Part shown: positions 32,922 to 41,906 of the stretch, in pieces
How the letters are laid out: the number at the start of each line of letters is the position of its first letter
Numbering within the stretch: the first letter of the stretch is position 1
NCBI GenBank assembly: GCA_964546275.1
Contig: CAZJJG010000009.1
Coordinates: forward strand, 1-49,219
DNA: 49,219 nt
Reading direction: 5' to 3'
DNA from: MED-G78 sp964546275
GTDB taxonomy: Bacteria; Pseudomonadota; Gammaproteobacteria; Magnimaribacterales; D2472
Position numbers and translations under genes: made by a program
Notes under the pieces: generated by a model
The model's database searches: none
Told to the model about the DNA's origin: nothing
What the model saw: the letters and a program-made list of their open reading frames with translations, nothing else

Positions 32922-33532
32922 AGCAAAGACTTTTTTAATAGGCTGGATAAAAGTTCCAGCCTATCATTACCAAAAAATATTTTATCTTTATAAAAAAAGG
33001 TTGGTGTGCCAAAACCGCCCTTTTCAATTAGATCTTCAGAATTTTTAATTAGCTCTTGTTTTGTTGATGGCATGGTAATAAATTCAAAAAATTCTGTAGG
33101 ATTCATATCATTTTGAATACAAATTTCTTTTAAAACTTCATCTGAACTAATATCTTTATTATCAGTCCAGTAGGCTTTAAATACATCTAACGCAAAGTTA
33201 TGAATAGTATCTTGTGAGTTAGCATAAATGCATCCACGCATAGCTTTAACTGAATTAATAGGAAATATCGTTGGCCAATTAATGGTGATATCTCTTATTA
33301 AAGCCCAACTCTGAATATCTTGAGAATAATATAATTCTTTTGAAGGAATTGGATTTTCTCTACTTTTGTAAACAGAAGGATTAACACTATTAAATATTCC
33401 ACCTACCAAGATAGGCTTATATTTAACTTCTAAATTGTGTTCTTTTGCAAGATTATTTAAAGCATTAAAAGATAAATATGTCCAAGGACTTGAACAATCA
33501 AAGAAAAATTCGATATAGTTAGCATTCATCAT
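32918..33532 (-). CDS. DsbA-fold 2-hydroxychromene-2-carboxylate isomerase-like protein
   Basis: A 204-residue thioredoxin-like protein of the DsbA/HCCA isomerase family. The start FFFDCSSPWTYLSFNALNNLA has the conserved serine-proline pair (SPW) that replaces a redox CxxC. A helical insert follows, then GGFGTPTFFYKDKIFFGNDRLELL at the C-terminus, the standard ending. The family uses glutathione for isomerisation of aromatic ring-cleavage products, and related kappa-class GSTs exist. No aromatic catabolic genes lie nearby. Two adjacent ATG codons start the frame, and a TATAGT -10-like box about eight bases upstream suggests a leaderless message. Confidence 0.82.
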   Translation of the reverse strand: MMNANYIEFFFDCSSPWTYLSFNALNNLAKEHNLEVKYKPILVGGIFNSVNPSVYKSRENPIPSKELYYSQDIQSWALIRDITINWPTIFPINSVKAMRGCIYANSQDTIHNFALDVFKAYWTDNKDISSDEVLKEICIQNDMNPTEFFEFITMPSTKQELIKNSEDLIEKGGFGTPTFFYKDKIFFGNDRLELLSSLLKKSLL

Positions 33533-33558
33533 ACAAAACTATACATCTAAATAATAAA

Positions 33559-35628
33559 TTGAACATCAAAAAAATAAATTTAGCTTCAAGCCTTCTCATT
33601 TTTGTAATATTTTTTCAATCAATATCAGCAGAAAGTATTTCATTTAAACCAGAAGAGGAAAAACTATTATTAGCTGATGAAGTATTTAACAAACTTAGTC
33701 AGAAACATTATGTTCAAGAATGGGAAGATGGATTTAATTATAAGTACATAGAATATTTAATAGATGAGCTGGATGGAGATAAAAGATATTTTACAAAGTC
33801 AGAGGTTGCGCGTTTTTTAAATTCAGCTAAATACTTTAATAACTCAAAATATGAGTTTGATCTGAAAGCTGCATACAAAATAATTAATCTTTACTTTAAT
33901 AGACTAATAGAGTTTTCAGAGTATCAAATAAAGTTAATTAAAAAAGAAGATTTTAGTTTTGATGGTTCAGATTTTTTAGATATTTATGCTGAAGATAATG
34001 TGTGGCAAGCTTCTAAAAGCTCACTCAAAAAGTTATGGAAACAAATCACTAAAAATGATCTTTTAACCTCTCAATTAGCTGAAGAATCTGATGAAGATTC
34101 AATTGAAAATATTAAAAAAAGATATACCAATAGAATTAGAAGAATCACTCAAAGAAAAGATGGAGATATCTTCTCAATCGCAATGAGTTCACTAACCAGC
34201 CAATTTGATCCTCATTCAACTTATTTCTCTCCTAGGTCTGCTGAAGATTTTGAATTAAATATGAGCCTAAAATTAGAAGGAATAGGCGCCCTTTTAACTA
34301 CTGAAGATGATTATGCAAAAATAGTTAGCTTAGTTCCAGGAGGTCCGGCTGAAAAATCTGGAAGAATAGATCCTGAAGATAAGATTACTAGAATAAAACA
34401 AGAAGATTCAACAGAATATGTCGATGTTATTGGATGGAGAGTTGATGAAGTTGTTGATCTAATTAGAGGGAAGTCTGGGTCTAGTCTTGACATAGAATTT
34501 ATCCCATCTGATTCTGAAGATAATAGCAGTAGAAAAATTGTAAACCTTATAAGAGAAGAAATTAAACTTGAAGATCGTGCTGCAAAGTCGTCGATACATT
34601 CTATAAATATATTAGATCAAGAATATAAAATTGGAATCATTGATTTACCTACTTTTTATATTGATTTTAATGCATATAGGAAAAGAGATCCTAATTACAA
34701 AAGCAGCAGCAATGATGTAAAAAAAATATTAAAAGAATTTAATAAAGCATCGGTAGATGCTGTAATCGTTGATTTGAGAGGGAATTCAGGTGGATCTTTG
34801 TTAGAAGCAAATAAACTTACTGGGTTATTTGTTGCCGCTGGTGCCACTGTTCAAGTTAAAGAGAGTTCTGGGGAGATAGGCTCATGGGGAGACTATTATG
34901 CGAGGCAGGCCTGGAAAAAACCTGTAGCAGTTTTAGTAGATAGATATTCTGCATCAGCATCTGAAATATTTGCAGGAGCAATTCAGGATTATAAAAGAGG
35001 TCTTATTATTGGTCATAGGACATTTGGTAAAGGAACTGTTCAAGCAATCCAAGATTTATCTTTAGGTCAGATAAAAATCACTGAATCTAAATTTTATCGA
35101 GTTACAGGTGAAAGCACACAAAATCGAGGAGTCATTCCTGATATTGAATTACCTTCAACATGGGATATTGAGACTATTGGAGAAAGCTCTCTTCATTTAT
35201 CCCTTCCATGGGATTCAATTAATCCAGTGAAATATAGAGCTTTTAAACTTGATCAAGATATTATGGCAGCTGTTAAAAAATCTTACTTGAGTCGTCTAAA
35301 TGATAGTCCTAACTTAGAATATTTAAAAAATCTAAGGATGCGATATGACGAATCTTCAGATAAAAAAGAATTGAGTCTTAATATCCTCAATAGACAATTT
35401 GAGAAAGAGCAAAGGCGTGCTTGGATTCTTGATACTGAAAATAATAGAAGAGAAGAGTTGGGTTTAGATATTTTTAAGCTCTATTCGGATATGGAAGATT
35501 TTAATAAAGAAAAAAATGAGGAAGATATAGATATTGATGTTGATAATGATTATTTGCTTCAAGAAACCGCAAATATTATTGGGGACTATGTATACTTGAA
35601 CGACAAAATTTTTAATCTTAAAACCTAA
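33559..35628 (+). CDS. prc: Carboxy-terminal processing protease Prc (tail-specific protease)
   Basis: A 689-residue periplasmic protease that degrades tagged or misfolded proteins and trims envelope proteins. TTG at 33559 is the start, because a signal peptide follows directly (MNIKKINLASSLLIFVIFFQSISA) and no in-frame ATG comes soon. The TSP N-terminal domain covers about 30-230, a PDZ domain about 240-320 (VSLVPGGPAEKSGRI), and the S41 protease core about 350-540 with catalytic S466 (RYSASASEIFAG) and K491 (FGKGTVQ). A DUF3340-type tail ends the protein. The 26 bp separating it from the divergent gene must hold both promoters. Confidence 0.95.
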   Translation: MNIKKINLASSLLIFVIFFQSISAESISFKPEEEKLLLADEVFNKLSQKHYVQEWEDGFNYKYIEYLIDELDGDKRYFTKSEVARFLNSAKYFNNSKYEFDLKAAYKIINLYFNRLIEFSEYQIKLIKKEDFSFDGSDFLDIYAEDNVWQASKSSLKKLWKQITKNDLLTSQLAEESDEDSIENIKKRYTNRIRRITQRKDGDIFSIAMSSLTSQFDPHSTYFSPRSAEDFELNMSLKLEGIGALLTTEDDYAKIVSLVPGGPAEKSGRIDPEDKITRIKQEDSTEYVDVIGWRVDEVVDLIRGKSGSSLDIEFIPSDSEDNSSRKIVNLIREEIKLEDRAAKSSIHSINILDQEYKIGIIDLPTFYIDFNAYRKRDPNYKSSSNDVKKILKEFNKASVDAVIVDLRGNSGGSLLEANKLTGLFVAAGATVQVKESSGEIGSWGDYYARQAWKKPVAVLVDRYSASASEIFAGAIQDYKRGLIIGHRTFGKGTVQAIQDLSLGQIKITESKFYRVTGESTQNRGVIPDIELPSTWDIETIGESSLHLSLPWDSINPVKYRAFKLDQDIMAAVKKSYLSRLNDSPNLEYLKNLRMRYDESSDKKELSLNILNRQFEKEQRRAWILDTENNRREELGLDIFKLYSDMEDFNKEKNEEDIDIDVDNDYLLQETANIIGDYVYLNDKIFNLKT

Positions 35629-35637
35629 TTAGTAATT

Positions 35638-36450
35638 ATGCGTATAGTTTGTTTCAATATTAATAGTATCAGAGCAAGACCACATCAATTAGAGCATATT
35701 AGAGACGTTCTAAAGCCCGATGTGATTGGATTACAAGAGACTAAAGTCAATGATCCTGATTTTCCTTTAGAAGTCATAGAGGAGATTGGATATCATGCTG
35801 AATACTGGGGTCAAAAAGGACACTATGGTGTAGCTCTCTTGAGTAAAGAGAAGCCTATTGAGACCCAAAAAGGTTTTATAGGTGATACAGAAGAAGATCA
35901 AAAACGCTTTATACAAGGTACTTATGACTTTAATGGATCAAAAATAGTAATTATGAATGGATATTTTCCTCAGGGAGAAAATATTCATCATGAGACTAAG
36001 TTTCCTAAAAAAATAAAGTACTACAAAGATTTGCATGAACACATAACCGAGCTTCAGAAAAAAGAAGAAAATCTTGTAGTTATGGGTGACTTTAATGTTT
36101 CTCCAGAAGATATAGATATTGGTATTGGTGAGCAAAATATGAAACGCTGGCTAAGAGATGGTAAGACATCCTTTCAACCACAAGAACGCGAGATGTGGAA
36201 TAGTATTAAAAATCTTGGTTTTCAAGATTCTTGGCGTTGTATTAATCCAGATGAATCAACTATATATTCTTGGTTTGATTACAGATCTAGAATGTTTGAT
36301 GATGATCCAAAGAGAGGCTTGCGAATTGATCACATAATGCTCTCAGATAACCTTGTACAAAATATTCACTCTGTGGGAATAGATCATATAGCGAGAGCTA
36401 TGGAAAAGCCTTCAGATCATTGCCCGGTATGGGTAGAGCTTAAAAATTAA
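35638..36450 (+). CDS. xthA: Exodeoxyribonuclease III
   Basis: A 270-residue EEP-fold nuclease and AP endonuclease. Metal and catalytic residues are seen in FNINSIRAR (N7), GLQETK (E34), MGDFNVSP, RIDHIMLS and the terminal SDHCPVW. It cuts at abasic sites and trims 3' ends in base excision repair. The length equals that of E. coli XthA (268). It begins 9 bases after prc, presumably co-transcribed. Its stop interlocks with that of convergent tadA (shared TTAA). Confidence 0.95.
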   Translation: MRIVCFNINSIRARPHQLEHIRDVLKPDVIGLQETKVNDPDFPLEVIEEIGYHAEYWGQKGHYGVALLSKEKPIETQKGFIGDTEEDQKRFIQGTYDFNGSKIVIMNGYFPQGENIHHETKFPKKIKYYKDLHEHITELQKKEENLVVMGDFNVSPEDIDIGIGEQNMKRWLRDGKTSFQPQEREMWNSIKNLGFQDSWRCINPDESTIYSWFDYRSRMFDDDPKRGLRIDHIMLSDNLVQNIHSVGIDHIARAMEKPSDHCPVWVELKN

Positions 36451-36902
36451 TCTCTTTTTGCTTTAAAAAAATCTTTTAAAATTTTACTAGTCTCATTTTT
36501 AAGAAGACCATTTTGGCAATCTATTTTATGATTAAATGGCTTGGTATAAAGAGTATCTATCGACTGAATGGCGCCTGTTTTTGGTTCCAATGAAGAATAT
36601 ATAAGTTTTGATACTCGGGCATCAATCAGGGCTTTAGCACACATATGACATGGCTCTAAAGTAACGTATATAGAAGTATTGTTTAATCTATAGTTATTTA
36701 ATGCTTTGCTAGCATCTTGAATTGCAACTATCTCAGCATGAGCTGAAACATCATTCCGAGAAATCACTTTATTAAATCCTCTGCCAATAACTTTATCATC
36801 TAAAGTTATTACTGCACCAACCGGAACCTCGCCAGATAAAGCTGCTTCTTTAGCAAGCTCAATAGCTTCCTGCATAAATGCAAAATCAAGCTCAGAGAAC
36901 AT
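36447..36902 (-). CDS. tadA: tRNA adenosine(34) deaminase
   Basis: A 151-residue deaminase converting adenosine-34 to inosine in tRNA-Arg(ACG), an essential step for decoding CGN codons. Zinc ligands are H55 with the proton-shuttling E57 (SAHAEIVA) and C85/C88 (EPCHMCAKA). GEVPVGAVI and NNTSIYVTLEPC are typical of TadA. The ending DFFKAKRD is basic as expected for RNA binding. It starts 8 bases after the CIA30 gene, so it is probably transcribed with it. Confidence 0.94.
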   Translation of the reverse strand: MFSELDFAFMQEAIELAKEAALSGEVPVGAVITLDDKVIGRGFNKVISRNDVSAHAEIVAIQDASKALNNYRLNNTSIYVTLEPCHMCAKALIDARVSKLIYSSLEPKTGAIQSIDTLYTKPFNHKIDCQNGLLKNETSKILKDFFKAKRD

Positions 36903-36910
36903 TAAATAAC

Positions 36911-37444
36911 TTAGTAAAGTTCGATTCTAGCTAAATCAACTTCTGCATAGAAATCTTTTCCATAGGCAACTATAGCAATCCAATTAACCTTGGAAGATTT
37001 AACTTTACGAGGAACATATGCAGGACCAACTCTTTTAAAAGAGCTAAAAGGTATATCTATAATTTCCCAATCGTCATTTGCTGTGAAAGTAGCTTGATAG
37101 TATTGCCAAGGTAAGAATGTTGCTGAGGTTCTAAGATGAACTTGATATGCTTCGCCATTTCCTCTGGTTTTAATTCTTACACCTTCAAAATTTTTATTGC
37201 CAGCATCCACTCTTGAGCGATATTGAATAAAACCGCCATTATTTTTTGTGCTTACATTACCCTCAAGTCTATAAAAACTTATTTCATTATCAGTTAATTC
37301 TGAAAATTTTATTTCAGAAAGCCCGCCCATAACCTGATCTGATACTGGATTCCAATTAGCTCGATTGTTTTGAAAATCTTCAATAACTAAATTATCGGCA
37401 AATACAGAGAGTGAGAATATTGAGATTAAAAGTATTTTTTTCAT
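36911..37444 (-). CDS. CIA30-family protein with signal peptide
   Basis: A 177-residue protein related to complex I intermediate-associated protein 30. A short signal peptide (MKKILLISIFSLSVFA) suggests export. The mature part has the jelly-roll pattern LVIEDFQNNRANWNPVSDQVMGGLSE, EGNVSTKNNGGFIQYRS, and WEIIDIPFSSFKRVGPAYVP typical of bacterial CIA30/NmrA-like galactose-binding folds. No enzymatic residues are known in this group; binding of carbohydrate or an assembly role is speculation. It starts 14 bases after the DmdA-like gene. Confidence 0.83.
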   Translation of the reverse strand: MKKILLISIFSLSVFADNLVIEDFQNNRANWNPVSDQVMGGLSEIKFSELTDNEISFYRLEGNVSTKNNGGFIQYRSRVDAGNKNFEGVRIKTRGNGEAYQVHLRTSATFLPWQYYQATFTANDDWEIIDIPFSSFKRVGPAYVPRKVKSSKVNWIAIVAYGKDFYAEVDLARIELY

Positions 37445-37458
37445 AGGATTTTATTAAT

Positions 37459-38610
37459 TTAAGTTTTTTTATTTATTCTTTCAGCTGGAAACCATGGCCA
37501 TTTACAAACAGTAGCCATTTTATCTCCATCTGGGGTAGAAACAGAAAAAGTCATATCAGTATCACTAAACTCAATTGGCACATTTGCAAAACCAATATTT
37601 TTATCAAGTCTTGGAGAATAAATACATCTTGATACATGTCCTATTTTTAAATCATTATCTAATACTGGCCAAAATTGTTCTGGTGGACTTTTAATTGGGT
37701 TACCTTCGACAACTATTCCAACTAGCTTTCGTTTTGTGCCCTCTTCCTCTATTTTCTTTAAAGCTGCCTTACCAATAAATTCAACTGACTGATTGGTATC
37801 CACTAACCTATTTAAACCTATAGAAAAAGGAGTGTCTTCTCTAAGAATATCAGAGGCATAAGATAATAGACCACCTTCTATACTTCTAATGGCATTTGGC
37901 GCTATTGGAGTTATATTAAATTCTAAACCAGCCTCTCTAACTATTTCCCATAATTGATTACCAAGCTTGTGGTTACGTAAATAAAGTTCATAGCTTATTT
38001 CACCACTCCAGCCAGTTCTTGCTAATACTAAAGGTATGCCTTCTAAAGAAGTCTCCATTGCTCTGTAATATCCAACATTTTTATGGTCTTCATCAAATAA
38101 TTTTTCTATGAGTAAGTGAGCTTTTGGACCTCCTATTTGTAAGGGAGATACATCAGGCTCAAATACATTAACATCCATTCCAGAGTTAACAGCAGCACCC
38201 TGAATCCATAATAAAACTCCACTATCTCCTGGTGATATCCAAAACTGATCTGGCTTCACTCTCAATAAAACTGCATCATTAATGATTCCGCCATCTTCGC
38301 CAGTTAATAAGATATATAAGCAATGACCTATTTCACATTTTTCAAGATTTCTAGGTGTTAGAGTTCTAATAAACTTATAAGCATCTGGTCCATTTATTTC
38401 AACTTGTCTTTCAGCTGCAACGTCCCACATGGTGACATCATTTGTCAAACTAGAATATTCATCTTCTGGGCTTGTATAGACCGTTGGCATATACATATGG
38501 TTATAAATAGTAAAACCTTTAGCTCCGTACTTTCTTGTTGAATCATAAAATGGAGATTTTCTAATTCTAGAGCCAAATGAGATATTTGCTGGCGGATAAA
38601 TAGTTGTCAT
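37459..38610 (-). CDS. DmdA/GcvT-like tetrahydrofolate-dependent aminomethyltransferase
   Basis: A 383-residue member of the GcvT fold whose residues recall DMSP demethylase DmdA: RKSPFYDSTRKYGAKGFTIYNHMYMPT, NDVTMWDVAAERQVEINGPDA, GDSGVLLWIQGAA, VFEPDVSPLQIGGPKA and RSIEGGLLSYASDI. DmdA transfers a methyl group of dimethylsulfoniopropionate to tetrahydrofolate. True DmdA and closely related GcvT-like proteins are hard to separate by eye, so the substrate is open; glycine cleavage T protein is less likely because no gcvP or gcvH is near. A TAAGGAGTAATTT site precedes the ATG. Confidence 0.8.
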   Translation of the reverse strand: MTTIYPPANISFGSRIRKSPFYDSTRKYGAKGFTIYNHMYMPTVYTSPEDEYSSLTNDVTMWDVAAERQVEINGPDAYKFIRTLTPRNLEKCEIGHCLYILLTGEDGGIINDAVLLRVKPDQFWISPGDSGVLLWIQGAAVNSGMDVNVFEPDVSPLQIGGPKAHLLIEKLFDEDHKNVGYYRAMETSLEGIPLVLARTGWSGEISYELYLRNHKLGNQLWEIVREAGLEFNITPIAPNAIRSIEGGLLSYASDILREDTPFSIGLNRLVDTNQSVEFIGKAALKKIEEEGTKRKLVGIVVEGNPIKSPPEQFWPVLDNDLKIGHVSRCIYSPRLDKNIGFANVPIEFSDTDMTFSVSTPDGDKMATVCKWPWFPAERINKKT

Positions 38611-38638
38611 AAATTACTCCTTAATGCTGTAATTATTG

Positions 38639-39928
38639 CTACTTTAATTCCTTTATCATCATCTTTTCAAGCTTTTTATTTTCTTTAAAGGCTTTAAATA
38701 TTGGCAGCTTTAAATTTGGTTGCAAATTATCAGCCATTCTTTTTATTTGAATGTAAAACCATGCCTGTTGTGAGAAAGCATTCAAGGCTTGAATCAGTAA
38801 AAAAGGGCTGCTTGGAGATAACCACCATCTTCCTATTTGAAGTGTTTTTTCAAAGGATGGGAGTTCTTGAATAGTGCCAGCAAGAAGATCATTTAAGACC
38901 AAAGGTTCTGCACATAAAGGTCTTCCTACTCCAATCAAATCACATATCTTAGATTTTATTGCAGCATTCATTCCTGCTGAAGTTCTAAAACCACCAGTAA
39001 CCATTAATGGAATATTAATAGCTTCTTGTATTTTATCTGCATAATCTAAAAAATATGCCTCCCTAGCAATCGTACTGGGTTTTCTTACTTCGCTTCTGTC
39101 TTTGTTAACACTAATTTCATCAAATCCTAACAACCTAGGCTGCTCATAAGTTCCACCAGAAATTTCAATCACATCAACTCCAGCATTATTTAAAAATTGG
39201 GCAACTTTTATAGAGTCATTATTACTGAAACCACCTTTTTGAAAATCAGTTGAATTTAACTTAACTGATATTGGAAAATCATCACCTAACTCTGCACGAC
39301 ATCCATCAATAATCCTAAGCATAAGTCGAGATCTATTCTCAATCGAACCACCCCACTCATCTTCTCTTAAATTTATATCAGGCGATAAGAATTGAGAAAG
39401 CAGATAACCGTGAGCTGAATGAAGCTGAATACCAGTAAAGCCAGTTTCTTTTGCAACTTTTGCTACAAAAATAAATCTCTCAATTACATCCTCAATATCA
39501 TCAACTGTCATAGGAATTGGAACTCCATAATTAGCACTTGGAATTTTTAATTGAACTGATGATGGAGATAATGGATTTGGATTTAAATCTCCAGGAGTTT
39601 GTCTTCCAGCATGACTTATTTGCATCCAAAGTTGAGTATTATTTCTTGTGCCGGCTGCAGCCCACTTTTTCAAAGTTTCAACTTGATCTAAATAAGAATT
39701 TTTTTCTATTGCAACATTTCCAGGACCTTCCATACATCTTCTATCAACTTGGACATTACCGGATAATAAAATACCAGCTCCTCCAGATGCCCATTTTTTA
39801 TATAGATTTACATGTCTTTGGGTTGCAAAATTATTTGAATCAGCAATTCCTTCTGTCATAGCAGCTTTGCAGAGCCTATTCTTTAGGGTAACACCGCAAG
39901 GCAATTTAAAATTAGATCCAATTGTCAT
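38639..39928 (-). CDS. NADH:flavin oxidoreductase (old yellow enzyme family)
   Basis: A 429-residue FMN-binding TIM barrel. Landmarks are LKNRLCKAAMTEGIA, LWMQISHAGRQT, GIQLHSAHGYLLSQFLSPDINLREDEWGGSIENRSR (the HxxH substrate-anchoring pair and the FMN loop) and LMVTGGFRTSAGMNAA. It lacks the FeS and FAD domains of full-length 2,4-dienoyl-CoA reductase, so it is a single-domain ene-reductase, with a C-terminal helical extension of about 60 residues unlike the common core. It reduces activated C=C bonds with NAD(P)H. It lies 6 bases after the ArsC gene in a gene string concerned with acyl chains. Confidence 0.87.
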   Translation of the reverse strand: MTIGSNFKLPCGVTLKNRLCKAAMTEGIADSNNFATQRHVNLYKKWASGGAGILLSGNVQVDRRCMEGPGNVAIEKNSYLDQVETLKKWAAAGTRNNTQLWMQISHAGRQTPGDLNPNPLSPSSVQLKIPSANYGVPIPMTVDDIEDVIERFIFVAKVAKETGFTGIQLHSAHGYLLSQFLSPDINLREDEWGGSIENRSRLMLRIIDGCRAELGDDFPISVKLNSTDFQKGGFSNNDSIKVAQFLNNAGVDVIEISGGTYEQPRLLGFDEISVNKDRSEVRKPSTIAREAYFLDYADKIQEAINIPLMVTGGFRTSAGMNAAIKSKICDLIGVGRPLCAEPLVLNDLLAGTIQELPSFEKTLQIGRWWLSPSSPFLLIQALNAFSQQAWFYIQIKRMADNLQPNLKLPIFKAFKENKKLEKMMIKELK

Positions 39929-39934
39929 AATTAA

Positions 39935-40285
39935 TTAAAGTAAATGGTGAATATTTTCAGGGGGTCTTCCTATTATTGCTTTATTTTTAGTAATTATAAT
40001 TGGTCTTTCAATTAATTTAGGGAACTTAATCATTATATTAATAATATCTTGATCGGAATGAGATAAGCACTTTAAATTATTAATTTTATAATCATCTTCA
40101 CTTTTTCGGAGTAAGTCTCTTGGTACCATCTCTAATTTATTAAGGATATCTGCAAGTTCAAGAGGGGTTAGCTTTTCTTCTAAATATAGTCTGATTTCAT
40201 ACTTCCAATTATTATCTTGGATAATTTTTAGAGCTTGTCTGGATTTACTGCATCTAGGATTATGATAAATTAAAAATTTGGTCAT
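39935..40285 (-). CDS. ArsC-family (YfgD-like) arsenate reductase-like protein
   Basis: A 116-residue glutaredoxin-fold protein. The N-terminal active site is YHNPRCSKSRQAL with Cys12, and the C-terminal KLIERPIIITKNKAIIGRPPE is the standard ArsC/YfgD ending, including the second conserved arginines. YfgD-type proteins reduce arsenate or act as thiol oxidoreductases using glutathione; no arsenite pump or ArsR lies near. It overlaps the NTF2-like gene by one base and the reductase gene begins 6 bases beyond, so it belongs to the same transcript, perhaps only for co-expression. Confidence 0.88.
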   Translation of the reverse strand: MTKFLIYHNPRCSKSRQALKIIQDNNWKYEIRLYLEEKLTPLELADILNKLEMVPRDLLRKSEDDYKINNLKCLSHSDQDIINIMIKFPKLIERPIIITKNKAIIGRPPENIHHLL

Positions 40286-40707
40286 TATGCTAATTCTTCT
40301 AGCATCCTCTGCATTTGCATATGAATAATATTTACAGCTTGCAAAGGTCTTATCATCACCTTAAATTCTGAAATTCTACCATCATCATTAAAGGTAATAA
40401 TATCAACCCCGTTTACATATTTACCTTCAATCTTTGTTTCAAACTCAAGTATTGCTTGGTTACCAGTTAAAACTTCTTTTGTATAACGAAAACTAGACTC
40501 TTTTAAGTCACCTGAATTTTTAGCCTCATCACCACCGAAAGTGTTTCCAGCTGCCATTAAATAAAGTTTAGTGAGATCTTTTCCTTTTTGAGGTGTAAAA
40601 ACAACCGGAGAATAGAACACAACGTCATCAGCTAGTAATTCATCCAGACCTCCTGGGAAATTACCATGAGTATGATCATGCCATTTTTTAATATTCTCTT
40701 TAATCAT
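40285..40707 (-). CDS. NTF2-like/SnoaL-family protein
   Basis: A 140-residue cone-shaped NTF2-like protein. The pattern KWHDHTHGNFPGGLDELLADDVVFYSPVVFTPQKGKD, then GNQAILEFETKIEGKYVNGVDIITFNDDGRISEFKVMIRPLQAV, is characteristic of SnoaL/ketosteroid isomerase-like proteins. The group includes isomerases, hydratases and non-enzymatic binders, and no catalytic Asp/Tyr set can be fixed here. Its start overlaps the saccharopine dehydrogenase-like gene's stop by one base, so the two are tightly coupled and may work on the same small molecule. Confidence 0.82.
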   Translation of the reverse strand: MIKENIKKWHDHTHGNFPGGLDELLADDVVFYSPVVFTPQKGKDLTKLYLMAAGNTFGGDEAKNSGDLKESSFRYTKEVLTGNQAILEFETKIEGKYVNGVDIITFNDDGRISEFKVMIRPLQAVNIIHMQMQRMLEELA

Positions 40708-41873
40708 TAAGATTCAATTAAAAATGTAAGTCCTGCATTAGCTTGAAGTCTTTTGATTAATTTATTACCCATGGATGAGGCTGGTGTATATATTCCTCCA
40801 ACAAGATCATCACATTCTCTTACTAAGCAAATAGCACTTTCAGTAATCATTTTAGATGTTGAGCCATAGCCAGGATCCATATCACCCTTTACAGAAACAT
40901 GAACAGATTCTTCATTCATATCAGCACAAAATAAAATATCGTAGCTTCCCTTCTCTCTTGATTCTCTTGAAGGGCCTTCTCCAGGCTCAGGCGCATCATT
41001 CATGAAATTTACAGAAGCTACCATTTTAGCTACGGCTTTACCCTCATCTCCTGGACCTGAAACCCACATCTCGTTATAAGAAAAATCTTTTCCATAAGAA
41101 TGGTTCATTAAAGCATTAGACCTATGAACATTTTTAGTATTGATTGGAGCCATAAAAAATGGTGCTACCCAAGTCTGTAATTTTTCATCATATATTGGTG
41201 CATTATCCGGTGCCTGCTCAGGACCATTAAATCCTTCAGATAAAGAAAATGGATTAATTAATACACTTAGTAATTCTGGTTTTACTTTTAATGAAGCCAT
41301 AGTTGCGCCCAAAGATGCTGCAGTACCCCCAGAAAACTCTCCATCCATCACTCTAACTCTTCCTCTAACATTAGTTGAAGGCTTTCCATATCTTTTTATT
41401 GCTTCTTCTTGGGCATATAAAACGCCTAAATCAAAAGGAATGCTATCAAAACCACATGAAAAGATAATTCTAGCTCCAGAAGCTTTTGCAGCTTCGCTAT
41501 GAGCCGCTATCATTTCATACATCCAACCGGGCTCTCCACATAAATCAACATAATCGGTTCCATGAGAAGCACATTCTTCAATAAGATCAGATCCATACAG
41601 CTGGTATGGTCCTACAGTTGTTAGAACGCATTTAGTTTGTTTTACCATATCAGTGATGCTTGTTTTGTCTTCACTATCTACAGTTAAAAGAGCAATTTCT
41701 GCTGGAACTCCTAGCTTTTCTTTAACAGCTAATAACTTTTCATGACTTCTCCCAGCCATAGCCCATGAAATACTATTATCATTTCCATATTGTTTAAGCA
41801 TATATTCAACAACTAGCTTTCCAGTAAATCCTGTAGCACCGTAGATAACAACATCAAAATTCTTTTCATTCAT
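40707..41873 (-). CDS. Saccharopine dehydrogenase-like NAD(P)-dependent reductase
   Basis: A 388-residue Rossmann protein starting FDVVIYGATGFTGKLVVEYML, followed by DLCGEPGWMYEM and IIFSCGFDSIPFDLGVLYAQEEAI. These motifs belong to the saccharopine dehydrogenase-like oxidoreductases that include mycobacterial trans-acting enoyl reductase, which reduces a double bond in phenolphthiocerol lipids. It is unlikely to make saccharopine. Neighbours are an acyl-CoA synthetase and an NTF2-like protein, so a lipid substrate is plausible. An AAGGGGAATTGTATGAA site sits before the ATG. Confidence 0.85.
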   Translation of the reverse strand: MNEKNFDVVIYGATGFTGKLVVEYMLKQYGNDNSISWAMAGRSHEKLLAVKEKLGVPAEIALLTVDSEDKTSITDMVKQTKCVLTTVGPYQLYGSDLIEECASHGTDYVDLCGEPGWMYEMIAAHSEAAKASGARIIFSCGFDSIPFDLGVLYAQEEAIKRYGKPSTNVRGRVRVMDGEFSGGTAASLGATMASLKVKPELLSVLINPFSLSEGFNGPEQAPDNAPIYDEKLQTWVAPFFMAPINTKNVHRSNALMNHSYGKDFSYNEMWVSGPGDEGKAVAKMVASVNFMNDAPEPGEGPSRESREKGSYDILFCADMNEESVHVSVKGDMDPGYGSTSKMITESAICLVRECDDLVGGIYTPASSMGNKLIKRLQANAGLTFLIES

Positions 41874-41906
41874 ACAATTCCCCTTATAAATTCTTATTAT
41901 TAGTAA

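Noticed and set aside
39538..39861. Open frame of 107 codons on the plus strand inside the old yellow enzyme gene
   Set aside because: Antisense to a clear conserved gene, rich in Leu/Phe/Gln as expected from reversed A+T-rich codons, with no recognisable motif.
41140..41502. Open frame of 120 codons antisense to the saccharopine dehydrogenase-like gene
   Set aside because: Lies wholly within a well-supported gene; no ribosome binding site or family resemblance.
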